A stretch of 9,937 nt of DNA from CAZITB01 sp964542055 (GTDB lineage: Bacteria > Planctomycetota > Phycisphaerae > Sedimentisphaerales > CAMDDF01): contig CAZITB010000104.1 in assembly GCA_964542055.1 (NCBI GenBank), positions 1 to 9,937 on the forward strand, read 5' to 3'. The notes below the pieces were generated by a model. The model did not search any database. It was not told the DNA's origin and saw only the letters and a program-made list of their open reading frames with translations. Both the position numbers and the translations under genes were made by a program. Every line of letters starts with the position of its first letter. Position 1 is the first letter of the stretch. Below are positions 1 to 6,895 of this stretch, piece after piece.

Positions 1-30
1 AAACATTCCGTTGGGCAGACTCTCGGGGAG

Positions 31-76
31 ATATATATATATAAAGGGTAATCGTTGACCGAACAATTACCCTTTA
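31..76 (-). terminator. Terminator-like hairpin downstream of the DUF4914-like gene
   Basis: An 11-bp perfect stem pairs 42-52 with 66-76 (core AAAGGGTAAT / ATTACCCTTT). Beyond one C-A mismatch, a further GTT/AAC pairing closes a 5-nt loop. Read on the minus strand, the stem is followed by TTTATATATATA, which comes from an (AT)6 run at 31-42. It lies 16-50 nt past the stop codon of the minus-strand gene ending at 92, where an intrinsic terminator is expected. The tail is A/T-alternating, not a pure U tract, so termination strength is uncertain. Nothing else is recognisable in positions 1-91. Confidence 0.6.
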
Positions 77-91
77 ATAAATGATCATTGT

Positions 92-1987
92 TTAGAGTAT
101 GTCTCCCCTGATGAATCTATTGTAATCGTCCACTGAACCGCCATCGAGGCAGCAATCGATAATTTCTTTGCCGACGGGGTCGAGATCAGGGTGTTTGAAT
201 TTCTGGAGTTCTTTATGGAAGAAGTCTTTGAGTATCTGTGCACCTTTGTCGTATCCTTCTGTTCCGACTTCAGATTGGAGGTCAACCTGGAGGAACCAGT
301 GTGGAATGATAGTACCTTCGACCTGCATCGTATTGAAAGCATACCCCAGTAACGGGCATCTTGATTTAGCGAGCTGATGGGATCGGAATTTTGCGGAACC
401 TTTTCTGGCAAGATACTCGCGACTGATCCATTGAGGCATAAAGCCTGTTTGCCATGCCCCAACGTTCTGGTTGGGGATAAGTGCGTAACGTACCTTTTTT
501 GTGGCCATGATCTGACGTAAAAGCAGGTTCGCATGGTCAACTATACGACCGGTGGCAAATGGCCAGTATGAGCCTACACCTTCGCTTGACATTCCTGCGG
601 TTGCAGTGACGCTTGGGTTGTCGTGTCCGCGTGGTGCGACAAGTCTCCATAGCCATGCGAGTGAAGGGGGCAGTATGTGCATAAAGCCAACAATACCGTA
701 GGTTGGATTTTCTCTGGTGCATGGGGGTGTTCTTATGCCGAAGCTGCGTATCATTACGTCCACTTCGCCATTTACAGAGTTTGGAACAGATTTTCGTGGT
801 AGTATGACCCTTGGATTTGGGCATCTTACTCCGGGTGAGTCTTCTTTGTGGTCCCATATCAAAGCTGTTGAATCTTCTACGGCTTCTATGTTTAAAAACA
901 GCAAAGGCATTTTGGGGTGAATGGTAATTTCTTCGAGGTTGGGTTCTGTTCCATATTTAGTGATATGGTTTACACGAACGAACCATGCTTGTTCGGCGTC
1001 CCTGGTTTTGAGGTAATCGGTAGATTTGCCGGGGATTGGTCGGCACATTGCCATATCGTCAGTAACCGGGTATAGTTTGCAGGTCTGGCTCATGGCAATA
1101 GTTCGTATTTCATTTGAAGTCAGGTTTCGTCCCAAGAGCAGTCGTCCGTCTTCCTGCCGGTGGGGTTGTTCAAGCATTTCACTTTTGCCGCCGCCGCTTG
1201 CGCCTTCGTGCATTATTGTTGTTATGTTATCGTAAGGGGTTTCTACTTCGACAGTTGAAGCGTGTAGTGTGGGCCAATCTTCTGCTTCACCTATTGTGAG
1301 CAGTACGCCATAGACACCTTTTTTTGCGCTTGGGCCGGGGTAGAGATTATATGAAAAGACTTCGTGTAAATCGTTTCGGCGGTTATGTACGACTATCTGC
1401 TTGCCGTCAAAGTGGGTATGTCTAAATGGTGGTGCCAGATATATGATGCTGTAAGCGGTGAAATCTTTATTAATCTGGCTGGGGGGTATCATTCCCTGGA
1501 GATCGGCGAGACCGCCAACGAAAAATCCTGAATTGGCAGGTGCAATCAACATTGCTCCTTTGCCTGCGTTTTTGTCTATAGCTCCGAGGGTGAAGAATGT
1601 TACAAGCAGGTCCTGTTGTTTGAGCCATTCGAAAGTTTGCTGGCGAACATCTTTGAAGTCAAAATCAAATCGGTCACTGAATTTTGTTTTGTCTGTTTGT
1701 CTGTCGTCTGCCACGAGCATACAATCCGGATCGCGACGTCTCATGTACTGGTCCATGTAGTTAATTGAAAGTCCGTTGCGTACTTTTGTGACGGTTGCTT
1801 CGAGGATATCCTTGCCTTCGACATCGAATGAGACGTTGAATGTGCCTTGTGTTTTATTGCCGACAGCAAGAGAGAAGATTTCTTCCCTGGTTTCGGGCAT
1901 TGAATAGCTTTTACAATTTTGTAAAATATCTTTGATGAACTGGGGTATTCCGTCTAATTTAAGTATGTTCGCACCGTCTTTAGTCAC
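92..1987 (-). CDS. DUF4914-like protein with PEPCK-type P-loop
   Basis: The function is unknown. The protein has about 631 residues and resembles the uncharacterised DUF4914 family (recalled family, not searched). A glycine-rich P-loop, HEGASGGGKSEM, lies near residues 260-271 from the chosen start. About 40 residues later comes LYPVTDDMAMCRP, which looks like the kinase-2 metal-binding motif (GDD-type) of PEP carboxykinases and HPr kinases. This suggests a nucleotide-binding fold of that class. Further conserved-looking blocks are RGHDNPSVTATAGMSSEG and SYWPFATGRIVD in the C-terminal half. There is no signal peptide or membrane segment, so it should be cytoplasmic. I chose the GTG at 1985-1987 because GGAG lies 6 nt upstream. 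The in-frame TTG at 1997-1999 would add four residues (MEFI) but overlaps that same GGAG. It has its own promoter and terminator-like hairpin, so it is probably monocistronic. Enzymatic activity is inferred only from the motifs. Confidence 0.85.
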   Translation of the reverse strand: MTKDGANILKLDGIPQFIKDILQNCKSYSMPETREEIFSLAVGNKTQGTFNVSFDVEGKDILEATVTKVRNGLSINYMDQYMRRRDPDCMLVADDRQTDKTKFSDRFDFDFKDVRQQTFEWLKQQDLLVTFFTLGAIDKNAGKGAMLIAPANSGFFVGGLADLQGMIPPSQINKDFTAYSIIYLAPPFRHTHFDGKQIVVHNRRNDLHEVFSYNLYPGPSAKKGVYGVLLTIGEAEDWPTLHASTVEVETPYDNITTIMHEGASGGGKSEMLEQPHRQEDGRLLLGRNLTSNEIRTIAMSQTCKLYPVTDDMAMCRPIPGKSTDYLKTRDAEQAWFVRVNHITKYGTEPNLEEITIHPKMPLLFLNIEAVEDSTALIWDHKEDSPGVRCPNPRVILPRKSVPNSVNGEVDVMIRSFGIRTPPCTRENPTYGIVGFMHILPPSLAWLWRLVAPRGHDNPSVTATAGMSSEGVGSYWPFATGRIVDHANLLLRQIMATKKVRYALIPNQNVGAWQTGFMPQWISREYLARKGSAKFRSHQLAKSRCPLLGYAFNTMQVEGTIIPHWFLQVDLQSEVGTEGYDKGAQILKDFFHKELQKFKHPDLDPVGKEIIDCCLDGGSVDDYNRFIRGDIL

Positions 1988-1993
1988 AATAAA

Positions 1994-1997
1994 CTCC
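1994..1997 (-). promoter_or_regulatory. Shine-Dalgarno site deciding a GTG start
   Basis: The minus strand reads TTGGAGTTTATTGTG. GGAG followed by a 6-nt spacer places initiation at the GTG at 1987. The more upstream TTG at 1999 overlaps the GGAG itself and has only a T-rich stretch before it. Confidence 0.7.
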
Positions 1998-2017
1998 AAT
2001 AAAAGAAAAAATTTGAT

Positions 2018-2043
2018 TTTAGATATGAATTATATAATCTAAA
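2018..2043. repeat. AT-rich inverted repeat in the leader of the DUF4914-like gene
   Basis: Perfect 7-bp arms TTTAGAT and ATCTAAA are separated by 12 nt that include a second small palindrome (ATTATATAAT, 2029-2038). It starts a few bases downstream of the predicted transcription start and ends about 30 nt before the GTG start. It could be an operator or a weak leader hairpin. The high AT content makes chance occurrence plausible. Confidence 0.3.
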
Positions 2044-2054
2044 CAAACGTGCTA

Positions 2055-2083
2055 AGTATATCATGGTAATGGAGTTGTTTCAA
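2055..2083 (-). promoter_or_regulatory. Sigma70-type promoter for the DUF4914-like gene
   Basis: On the minus strand, TTGAAA (2083-2078), a 17-nt spacer and TATACT (2060-2055) form a good promoter, 5/6 matches in each hexamer. The predicted start near 2048 gives a leader of about 60 nt. The rest of the 2000-2202 intergenic stretch is AT-rich. I see no gene or GC-rich terminator in it for the upstream exonuclease gene, so some read-through into this gene is possible. Confidence 0.6.
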
Positions 2084-2202
2084 TAGATAAATGAGGCTAA
2101 AGGATAATTATTTATTGGGAAAAGCCGTTTATAATGTATTAATTTAAAGGATTAAAAAGATAAAGAATTGCATTAAAAGTATTCTGGCTGGATTTGTTTG
2201 CT

Positions 2203-2973
2203 TTAGTCTTTTATTTCGGCGATCATGAAGGTGTGGTCGGATGGTTTTGGCAGCAGGCGAGGTTCCATGTCGATATAGGATTTGGTGCATCTTTGGGTTA
2301 CAGGATCGGTGCCGAGTATGTGGTCGATTCTCCAGCCGAGATTTTTTTTAAGGGTGGTGGGAAAGCGGTAATCGAAATATGTGTAAAGATCTGGCTGGGG
2401 GTTATGCAGGCGGAAGAGGTCTGTGAAACCGAAACTTACGGTATCGTAGAAAACTTCTGTAAGCTGGGGGTTGAAGCAGACGTGTCCCAGCAAACGCGTG
2501 GGATTATGGACGTCGATGTCTTCGGGGGCGACGTTTAGATCGCCGGTCCAGATCAGGGGGGTGTCGGGGGTAAAACGCTTTTCGAAGTAGGATTTGAGAC
2601 GTTTGAACCATTGGAGTTTATATTGGTAAAACTCGGAATCTGGTTTTCGTCCCTGCGGTACGTATGTGTTTACTATGTTGATGCCGTTTATTTTTGCTTT
2701 TATTAGACGGGCAGGATCGGCGGGCTCGTCATCGAGGCCGAACTCAACTTCTGAAATATCATGCGGAGAAATTATCGCTACGCCGTTGTAGGCTTTTTGG
2801 CCTTTGTAAACGCAGTTGTAGTTGGCATTGTTTATTGCTTCGAGAGGGAAATTGATGTCCTGTGTTTTTGTTTCCTGAATACATAGAACATCGGGTTTGT
2901 TCGCGTTGAGCCAGTTTAAGATAATTTCCAGTCTTGATTTGATCGAGTTTGCATTGAAAGTAGCTATTTTCAT
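2203..2973 (-). CDS. xth: Exodeoxyribonuclease III / AP endonuclease
   Basis: This 256-residue protein belongs to the ExoIII (XthA/ExoA) branch of the endonuclease/exonuclease/phosphatase fold, at the family's usual length. The expected active-site residues are visible: N7 (FNANSIKSR), E34 (QETK), Y104 (NTYVPQGR), D145 and N147 (GDLNVAP), D217 (GWRIDHIL), and D246-H247 (KPSDH). The family cleaves DNA 5' to abasic sites and has 3'-5' exonuclease and 3'-repair activity in base excision repair. It needs a divalent metal and acts in the cytoplasm. The ATG overlaps the stop of the upstream glycosyltransferase as ATGA. No strong Shine-Dalgarno site lies close before it (AAGGA is about 20 nt away), so translation is probably coupled. 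The biochemical role is well supported; the exact subtype (ExoA or XthA) is not resolved. Confidence 0.96.
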   Translation of the reverse strand: MKIATFNANSIKSRLEIILNWLNANKPDVLCIQETKTQDINFPLEAINNANYNCVYKGQKAYNGVAIISPHDISEVEFGLDDEPADPARLIKAKINGINIVNTYVPQGRKPDSEFYQYKLQWFKRLKSYFEKRFTPDTPLIWTGDLNVAPEDIDVHNPTRLLGHVCFNPQLTEVFYDTVSFGFTDLFRLHNPQPDLYTYFDYRFPTTLKKNLGWRIDHILGTDPVTQRCTKSYIDMEPRLLPKPSDHTFMIAEIKD

Positions 2974-5300
2974 GATTTTGCCGCTGGTTCGGGTCCTTCC
3001 TGTTGTAAATCCGCTTCACTTAGGATAGTGTAGTCATCGTTTGTCTCTGTTAATCCGGGTTCGATCGATTGTGCTGAATAACTTTCTATGACGCAAAGCA
3101 GTGAAAGCAGGAAACTGAGGATCGATTCTGCTCCCTGGTTGAGGTTTACGCCGCCTGCTTCCAGGCCGTCGCAGCAGCCTTTTGTTTTGAAATCGTAAAG
3201 GGAGATGCCCAGGTCATTTTCGCCGAGGAACCAGTCGAAAGCTCTTTTCTGGAGGGAGAGATATGTTTTATTTCGCGTTATATCATAGGCGGATTTCAGC
3301 ATCAGGATAGTACTTGCCACTTCTAGAGGCTGCTGGTCGAATTGAGCTCTTTTGCGTCCTTTTGTGTGCCATCCGTTGCATCCGACAAAACTGAATTTGT
3401 CGCCGTCAAAAGTGTTTTCAAGGAGGAAATTTGCAGTTTGGACGGCAATTTCAAGAGCTTGCTGATTGCCAGTGTTTTGATATGCGAGGAATAGGGCCTG
3501 GGGCAAAACTGCATTGTCATAGGCTAGTATCTCTTCAAACCATTGCCAGTCTTTTGTTGAGTAGGTTTTGTATATATTGATGAGGTCTTCAGTTATTAAA
3601 TTGAAGTATCTTTTTATGTCGCTAGCTCCGGGGAATTGTGATAAGTAGTCATTCATTCCGAACGCGGCGTATGCTTTTGCTCTTGGAGAGATATTTGTAA
3701 CGTGTTTTATGGATCTGTCGAAGCAGGATTTTATAATGGATAGGTAGGCGGGCGTTGGTGGGCTGGCGATTACTGACCCGAAGGCCCATAGAGTTCTTCC
3801 CAGAGAATCGTTTTGCGGTTCATTTGCAAGCCAGTTTCTGTCGAATTGCATGAAGTTTCTTACCGTTCCATCGGGATTTTGAGCGTGCATTGTAAATGAT
3901 AGATATGTATCGAACAACCTGGCTGCATCGGGTTCATGGTACTGGGAATTATATTTACGCATAACAACGACGGCTCTTGCGTTATCGTCAGTGCAGTATC
4001 CGTGATTTCTGTTAGGTACAATAAAATTTGCGTGCTGATATAGCCCGGTGCTGTCGGTCAATCTCCTGAGATGAGCCAGAGGTGGTTCGGGTAGTTCCAT
4101 GATGGAAATTTCCGGTTCAGGTTTTACAGGGAAACCGTAACCGATCATTTTTTTCTGTGGTTGGCTGAAAAGATCGAGGTACTTTTTGCCGATTTCGGGC
4201 CAGATGATGTTTCTGCCGTATTCATAGGCTCTTCTTCGAAGGTTATAGAATTTTGTATCATTGTGGATAAGATCTATGATAGCGTTTGAAAGTTGTTTAT
4301 GTTTACCAAAATCGACTAAAACGCCTCTGTCGTCCGCCAGCAGTTCTTCGGCTGCCCAGTAGGGAGTTGAAATTACGGCTTTTCCGGTTCCTACCGCGTA
4401 GGCAAGGGTTCCGCTGGTGAGCTGTTCGACGTTGAGATATGGTGTAAGATAGAGGTCGGCGGCGCAGAGGAAGCTGTGGAGTTCTTCGGGTACGACGAAT
4501 CGATTGTGGAAAATCACATTTTCCTGCAAGCCTAATTCTTTGACCATTCTCTGGAGTTCGAATCTATATGATTCTCCTTCGAATTTTTTTACTTCCGGGT
4601 GTGTCATTCCCAAAACGACATACAAGACGCTTGGATCGGCTTTGACAACTTCGGGAAGGGCTTTTAATGCGAATTCAATACCTTTATTTCGGCTTAGCAG
4701 TCCAAAAGTCAGGATCGTTTTGCGGTTTTCCATCCCGAATTTGCCTTTGTAGTAGTTGCTGTCAACAAATGTCAGGTCTGGAATTCCGTGAGGTATAAGG
4801 ATGATTTTTTCTTCCGGAATACCGTAGATGTTTTTGAGCATGTCCACGCCTCTTTTGTTCATTACGATGACTTTGTGAGAGGCGTTGCAGATGTCAAGGG
4901 TTGATTTATAATACGGGGGGTCTGGTTCGTTAAGTACTGTGTGAAGTGTGGTATAAACAGGCAGATTTACCCTGGAGAGCAGAATGTTGAGGTAAGAACC
5001 GGCATCACCGCCAAAAAGTCCGAATTCATGCTGAATGGAAATGGCGTCAACATCCGAAAAATTTATGTAGTCTGCTGCGCTTGCATAATCATTTTTAACG
5101 TTTCTTCTTATTTCAAACTTTACGGGATCTGAATAACCATGGTCGCTGCCGGCTTCTACTGCCACTACTAATGGTTCAAAATTTTCGCCGGCTGCAAGTT
5201 TGATATTATCAATTAAATCTTTGCTGAAAGTGCCGATTCCGCATTTTCTTGGCGGGTAAGTGCATATAAAAGCAATTTTTTTTTTGGTCATCGTGTCCAT
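2970..5300 (-). CDS. GT4 glycosyltransferase fused to a six-hairpin-like glycosidase domain
   Basis: This 776-residue protein has two domains. Residues 1 to about 385 form a GT-B fold of family GT4. They include an N-terminal CTYPPRKCGIGTF loop, QHEFGLFGG near 90-98, HGIPD near 171-175, and the donor-site region GLLSRNKG (200-207) and EQLTSGTLAYAVGTGKAV (292-309). The usual E-x7-E donor motif keeps only its first Glu (E292), with Ala at the second position, which I recall as typical of this subfamily. Residues from about 395 to 740 look like an (alpha/alpha) barrel of the six-hairpin glycosidase type, with repeated helical hairpins and conserved blocks HGYCTDDNAR (434-443), SLGRTLWAFG (499-508) and GGVNLNQGAESILSF (716-730). 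The last 35 residues are acidic and probably disordered. There is no signal peptide, so it should be cytoplasmic. Donor and acceptor are unknown; mannose or glucose transfer is a guess. AGG lies 5 nt before the chosen ATG; an in-frame ATG at 5291 is a weaker alternative. Confidence 0.9.
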   Translation of the reverse strand: MDTMTKKKIAFICTYPPRKCGIGTFSKDLIDNIKLAAGENFEPLVVAVEAGSDHGYSDPVKFEIRRNVKNDYASAADYINFSDVDAISIQHEFGLFGGDAGSYLNILLSRVNLPVYTTLHTVLNEPDPPYYKSTLDICNASHKVIVMNKRGVDMLKNIYGIPEEKIILIPHGIPDLTFVDSNYYKGKFGMENRKTILTFGLLSRNKGIEFALKALPEVVKADPSVLYVVLGMTHPEVKKFEGESYRFELQRMVKELGLQENVIFHNRFVVPEELHSFLCAADLYLTPYLNVEQLTSGTLAYAVGTGKAVISTPYWAAEELLADDRGVLVDFGKHKQLSNAIIDLIHNDTKFYNLRRRAYEYGRNIIWPEIGKKYLDLFSQPQKKMIGYGFPVKPEPEISIMELPEPPLAHLRRLTDSTGLYQHANFIVPNRNHGYCTDDNARAVVVMRKYNSQYHEPDAARLFDTYLSFTMHAQNPDGTVRNFMQFDRNWLANEPQNDSLGRTLWAFGSVIASPPTPAYLSIIKSCFDRSIKHVTNISPRAKAYAAFGMNDYLSQFPGASDIKRYFNLITEDLINIYKTYSTKDWQWFEEILAYDNAVLPQALFLAYQNTGNQQALEIAVQTANFLLENTFDGDKFSFVGCNGWHTKGRKRAQFDQQPLEVASTILMLKSAYDITRNKTYLSLQKRAFDWFLGENDLGISLYDFKTKGCCDGLEAGGVNLNQGAESILSFLLSLLCVIESYSAQSIEPGLTETNDDYTILSEADLQQEGPEPAAKS

Positions 5301-5336
5301 TTTTACCTTTTGCCCCTTTAATAATTAATAGTAACA

Positions 5337-5364
5337 ATTATAAGGTATCAAGCGGAGATGTCAA
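5337..5364 (-). promoter_or_regulatory. Perfect-consensus sigma70 promoter for the GT4-xth unit
   Basis: On the minus strand, TTGACA (5364-5359), a 16-nt spacer and TATAAT (5342-5337) match the consensus at 12 of 12 positions. Transcription would start near 5330, giving a leader of about 30 nt before the ATG at 5300. Expression is expected to be strong unless repressed. Confidence 0.8.
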
Positions 5365-5396
5365 GAAAAGAAGCTGATACATTCAGTCTTCAAAAA

Positions 5397-5410
5397 TGGA
5401 AAAAATTCCA
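5397..5410. repeat. Short inverted repeat between the divergent promoters
   Basis: TGGAA and TTCCA arms are separated by AAAA. The repeat lies in the 67 bp between the two -35 elements, beside A-tracts at 5400-5426 that could act as an UP element for the rightward promoter. With only 5-bp arms it may be chance. It shares a 4-nt A/T spacer with the stronger repeat at 5457-5472. Confidence 0.25.
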
Positions 5411-5431
5411 ATAAAATAAAAAAAATGTGGG

Positions 5432-5460
5432 TTGACTTTTATAATTTTCGTATATATACT
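5432..5460 (+). promoter_or_regulatory. Sigma70-type promoter of the rrf2-cysK-cysE-nadA-metY operon
   Basis: TTGACT (5432-5437), a 17-nt spacer and TATACT (5455-5460) match the consensus at 10 of 12 positions with optimal spacing. A-rich sequence directly upstream could add to its strength. The start would be near 5467, about 27 nt before the Rrf2 ATG. No comparable promoter is visible in the short gaps between the downstream genes, so it probably drives the whole operon. Confidence 0.8.
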
Positions 5461-5472
5461 AGTTTTCTAGTA
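5457..5472. promoter_or_regulatory. Candidate Rrf2 operator overlapping the -10 element and start site
   Basis: A perfect 6-bp inverted repeat, TACTAG-tttt-CTAGTA, covers the end of the -10 hexamer and the predicted +1. Rrf2-family dimers commonly repress their own operons through partly palindromic sites at this position. Binding here would block RNA polymerase. Assigning it to the adjacent regulator is an inference from location; I do not recognise it as a published consensus. Confidence 0.5.
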
Positions 5473-5493
5473 GGAAATTAGGAGAAAAATATT

Positions 5494-5931
5494 ATGAAAC
5501 TATCTACGAGAAGCCGATACGGCATGAGAGCGTTACTTGAATTAGCTATGGAATATGGCAAAGGTCCATTGCAAATAAAAACTATAGCTAAAAAGGAAGG
5601 TATTTCGAATAAGTACCTTGAACAGCTGATCTCAATTTTGAAATCAGCAGGGCTTGTCCGGAGCATTCGAGGTCCGCGAGGCGGTTATATTTTGTCCAAG
5701 GACCCAAAGGATATCAGCCTGAAAGACGTTTTTACGACATTAGAAGGGCCTTTAATGACGGTTGAATGTGTTGATCACCCAGAATACTGCAGCCGGTGTC
5801 TTGATTGTGTTACCAGGGAGATTTGGGTGGAAATGCAAGATGCCATGATGAATGTTCTTGAATCGCGAACCCTAGCAGATTTGATCAAGGATGTTGAACA
5901 CAGTAATAAAAAAACAGATTATCAGATATAA
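5494..5931 (+). CDS. Rrf2/IscR-family transcriptional regulator
   Basis: This is a 145-residue DNA-binding regulator with the typical Rrf2 start MKLSTRSRYGMRAL. A winged helix-turn-helix follows (recognition region around 27-55) with the wing RGPRGGY (60-65). The sensor segment holds C92, C99, C102 and C105 in CVDHPEYCSRCLDC, where family members bind a [2Fe-2S] or [4Fe-4S] cluster or sense thiols. The pattern is CX6CX2CX2C, against the three-cysteine CX5CX5C of E. coli IscR, so one cysteine is extra. The CVTREIWVEMQDAM block after it is typical of IscR-like members. A GGAG lies 9 nt before the ATG. As first gene of a cysteine biosynthesis operon it most likely controls that operon, much as CymR does in Firmicutes. 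Whether it senses Fe-S status or cysteine supply cannot be told from sequence. Confidence 0.93.
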   Translation: MKLSTRSRYGMRALLELAMEYGKGPLQIKTIAKKEGISNKYLEQLISILKSAGLVRSIRGPRGGYILSKDPKDISLKDVFTTLEGPLMTVECVDHPEYCSRCLDCVTREIWVEMQDAMMNVLESRTLADLIKDVEHSNKKTDYQI

Positions 5932-5956
5932 TTTTATTATTTGATTCAGGTGGAAA

Positions 5957-6877
5957 ATGGGACATATATACAACAATATTGCAGAGACTGTTGGTAAAAC
6001 GCCTTTAGTTAAGTTGAGTAGTATATTTAAAGGTAACGCTACAATTCTGGGCAAGATGGAATTTTTCAACCCGTGTTCGAGCGTTAAAGACAGGATCGGC
6101 AAGTATATGATCGAAGCCGCAGAGCGAGATGGCAAAATAAAAAAAGATACTGTTATAGTAGAGCCGACAAGCGGTAATACGGGAATCGGGCTTGCCTTTA
6201 TCTGCGCAGCAAAAGGTTATAAGCTGGTTTTGACGATGCCGGAATCGATGAGTATTGAGCGGAGGAAACTTTTAGGTCAGCTTGGTGCTGAAATTGTTCT
6301 TACCCCGGCTCCAGATGGAATGGCTGGTGCTGTTCGTAAAGCCCGCATGATGGTTTCCTCTGATAAGAAGTATTTTATGCCGGGACAGTTTGAAAATCCT
6401 GCCAATCCTCTTGCCCATAAAGAAACTACAGCAGAAGAAATCTGGCAAGATACAGATGGTATGTTTGATATATTTGTTGCAGGAGTTGGGACCGGCGGTA
6501 CAATAACCGGTTGCGGAGAAGTTTTTAAAGATCGAAATAGTGATATCAAGATCGCAGCAGTTGAACCGTTGAGTTCTCCGGTTTTGTCGGGCGGAAGTCC
6601 GGGGCCTCATAAAATCCAGGGTATCGGTGCCGGGTTTATACCTGAGAACTACGAGAAAGAATATGTTGACGAGGTAATTCAAGTCAGTAATGAAGATGCA
6701 ATTGAAACTGCAAAAGAACTTGCCAGGAAAGAAGGGATTCTTGCGGGAGTAAGTTCAGGTGCAAATGTTTGGGCATCTATCCAGTTGGCCAAACGATCAG
6801 TAAATAAAGGTAAAAAGATTGTTACGGTCATTTGTGATACGGGCGAAAGGTATCTTTCGACAGATTTGTTTGAATGA
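5957..6877 (+). CDS. cysK: Cysteine synthase (O-acetylserine sulfhydrylase)
   Basis: This 306-residue fold-type II PLP enzyme is at the normal length for CysK. It converts O-acetylserine plus sulfide to cysteine in the cytoplasm. The PLP-binding lysine is K44 in NPCSSVKDR. The substrate loop TSGNTG is at 71-76, the phosphate-binding loop GTGGT at 178-182, and the serine contacting the PLP ring nitrogen lies in GVSSGAN (264-270). The C-terminal GERYLST block is also standard. The NPCSSVKDR variant, where many bacteria have Gly or Ala before GSVKDR, resembles that of plant enzymes. An AGGTGG Shine-Dalgarno lies just before the ATG, 25 nt after the Rrf2 stop. The adjacent cysE supplies its substrate, which favours this over cystathionine beta-synthase or CysM. 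Confidence 0.97.
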   Translation: MGHIYNNIAETVGKTPLVKLSSIFKGNATILGKMEFFNPCSSVKDRIGKYMIEAAERDGKIKKDTVIVEPTSGNTGIGLAFICAAKGYKLVLTMPESMSIERRKLLGQLGAEIVLTPAPDGMAGAVRKARMMVSSDKKYFMPGQFENPANPLAHKETTAEEIWQDTDGMFDIFVAGVGTGGTITGCGEVFKDRNSDIKIAAVEPLSSPVLSGGSPGPHKIQGIGAGFIPENYEKEYVDEVIQVSNEDAIETAKELARKEGILAGVSSGANVWASIQLAKRSVNKGKKIVTVICDTGERYLSTDLFE

Positions 6878-6895
6878 TTTATTTTAGGTGAAAAG

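Noticed and set aside
31..42. (AT)6 run as a meaningful microsatellite
   Set aside because: It is short and adjoins the hairpin, where it is better explained as the A/T tail of the terminator.
85..540. 151-codon frame overlapping the 3' part of the DUF4914-like gene on the same strand
   Set aside because: It is in another frame of a gene with coherent motifs throughout. Its composition is Ser/Thr/Lys-rich and no family is recognisable.
2194..2538. 114-codon plus-strand frame opposite exonuclease III
   Set aside because: It is antisense to conserved active-site regions of xth and has no Shine-Dalgarno support.
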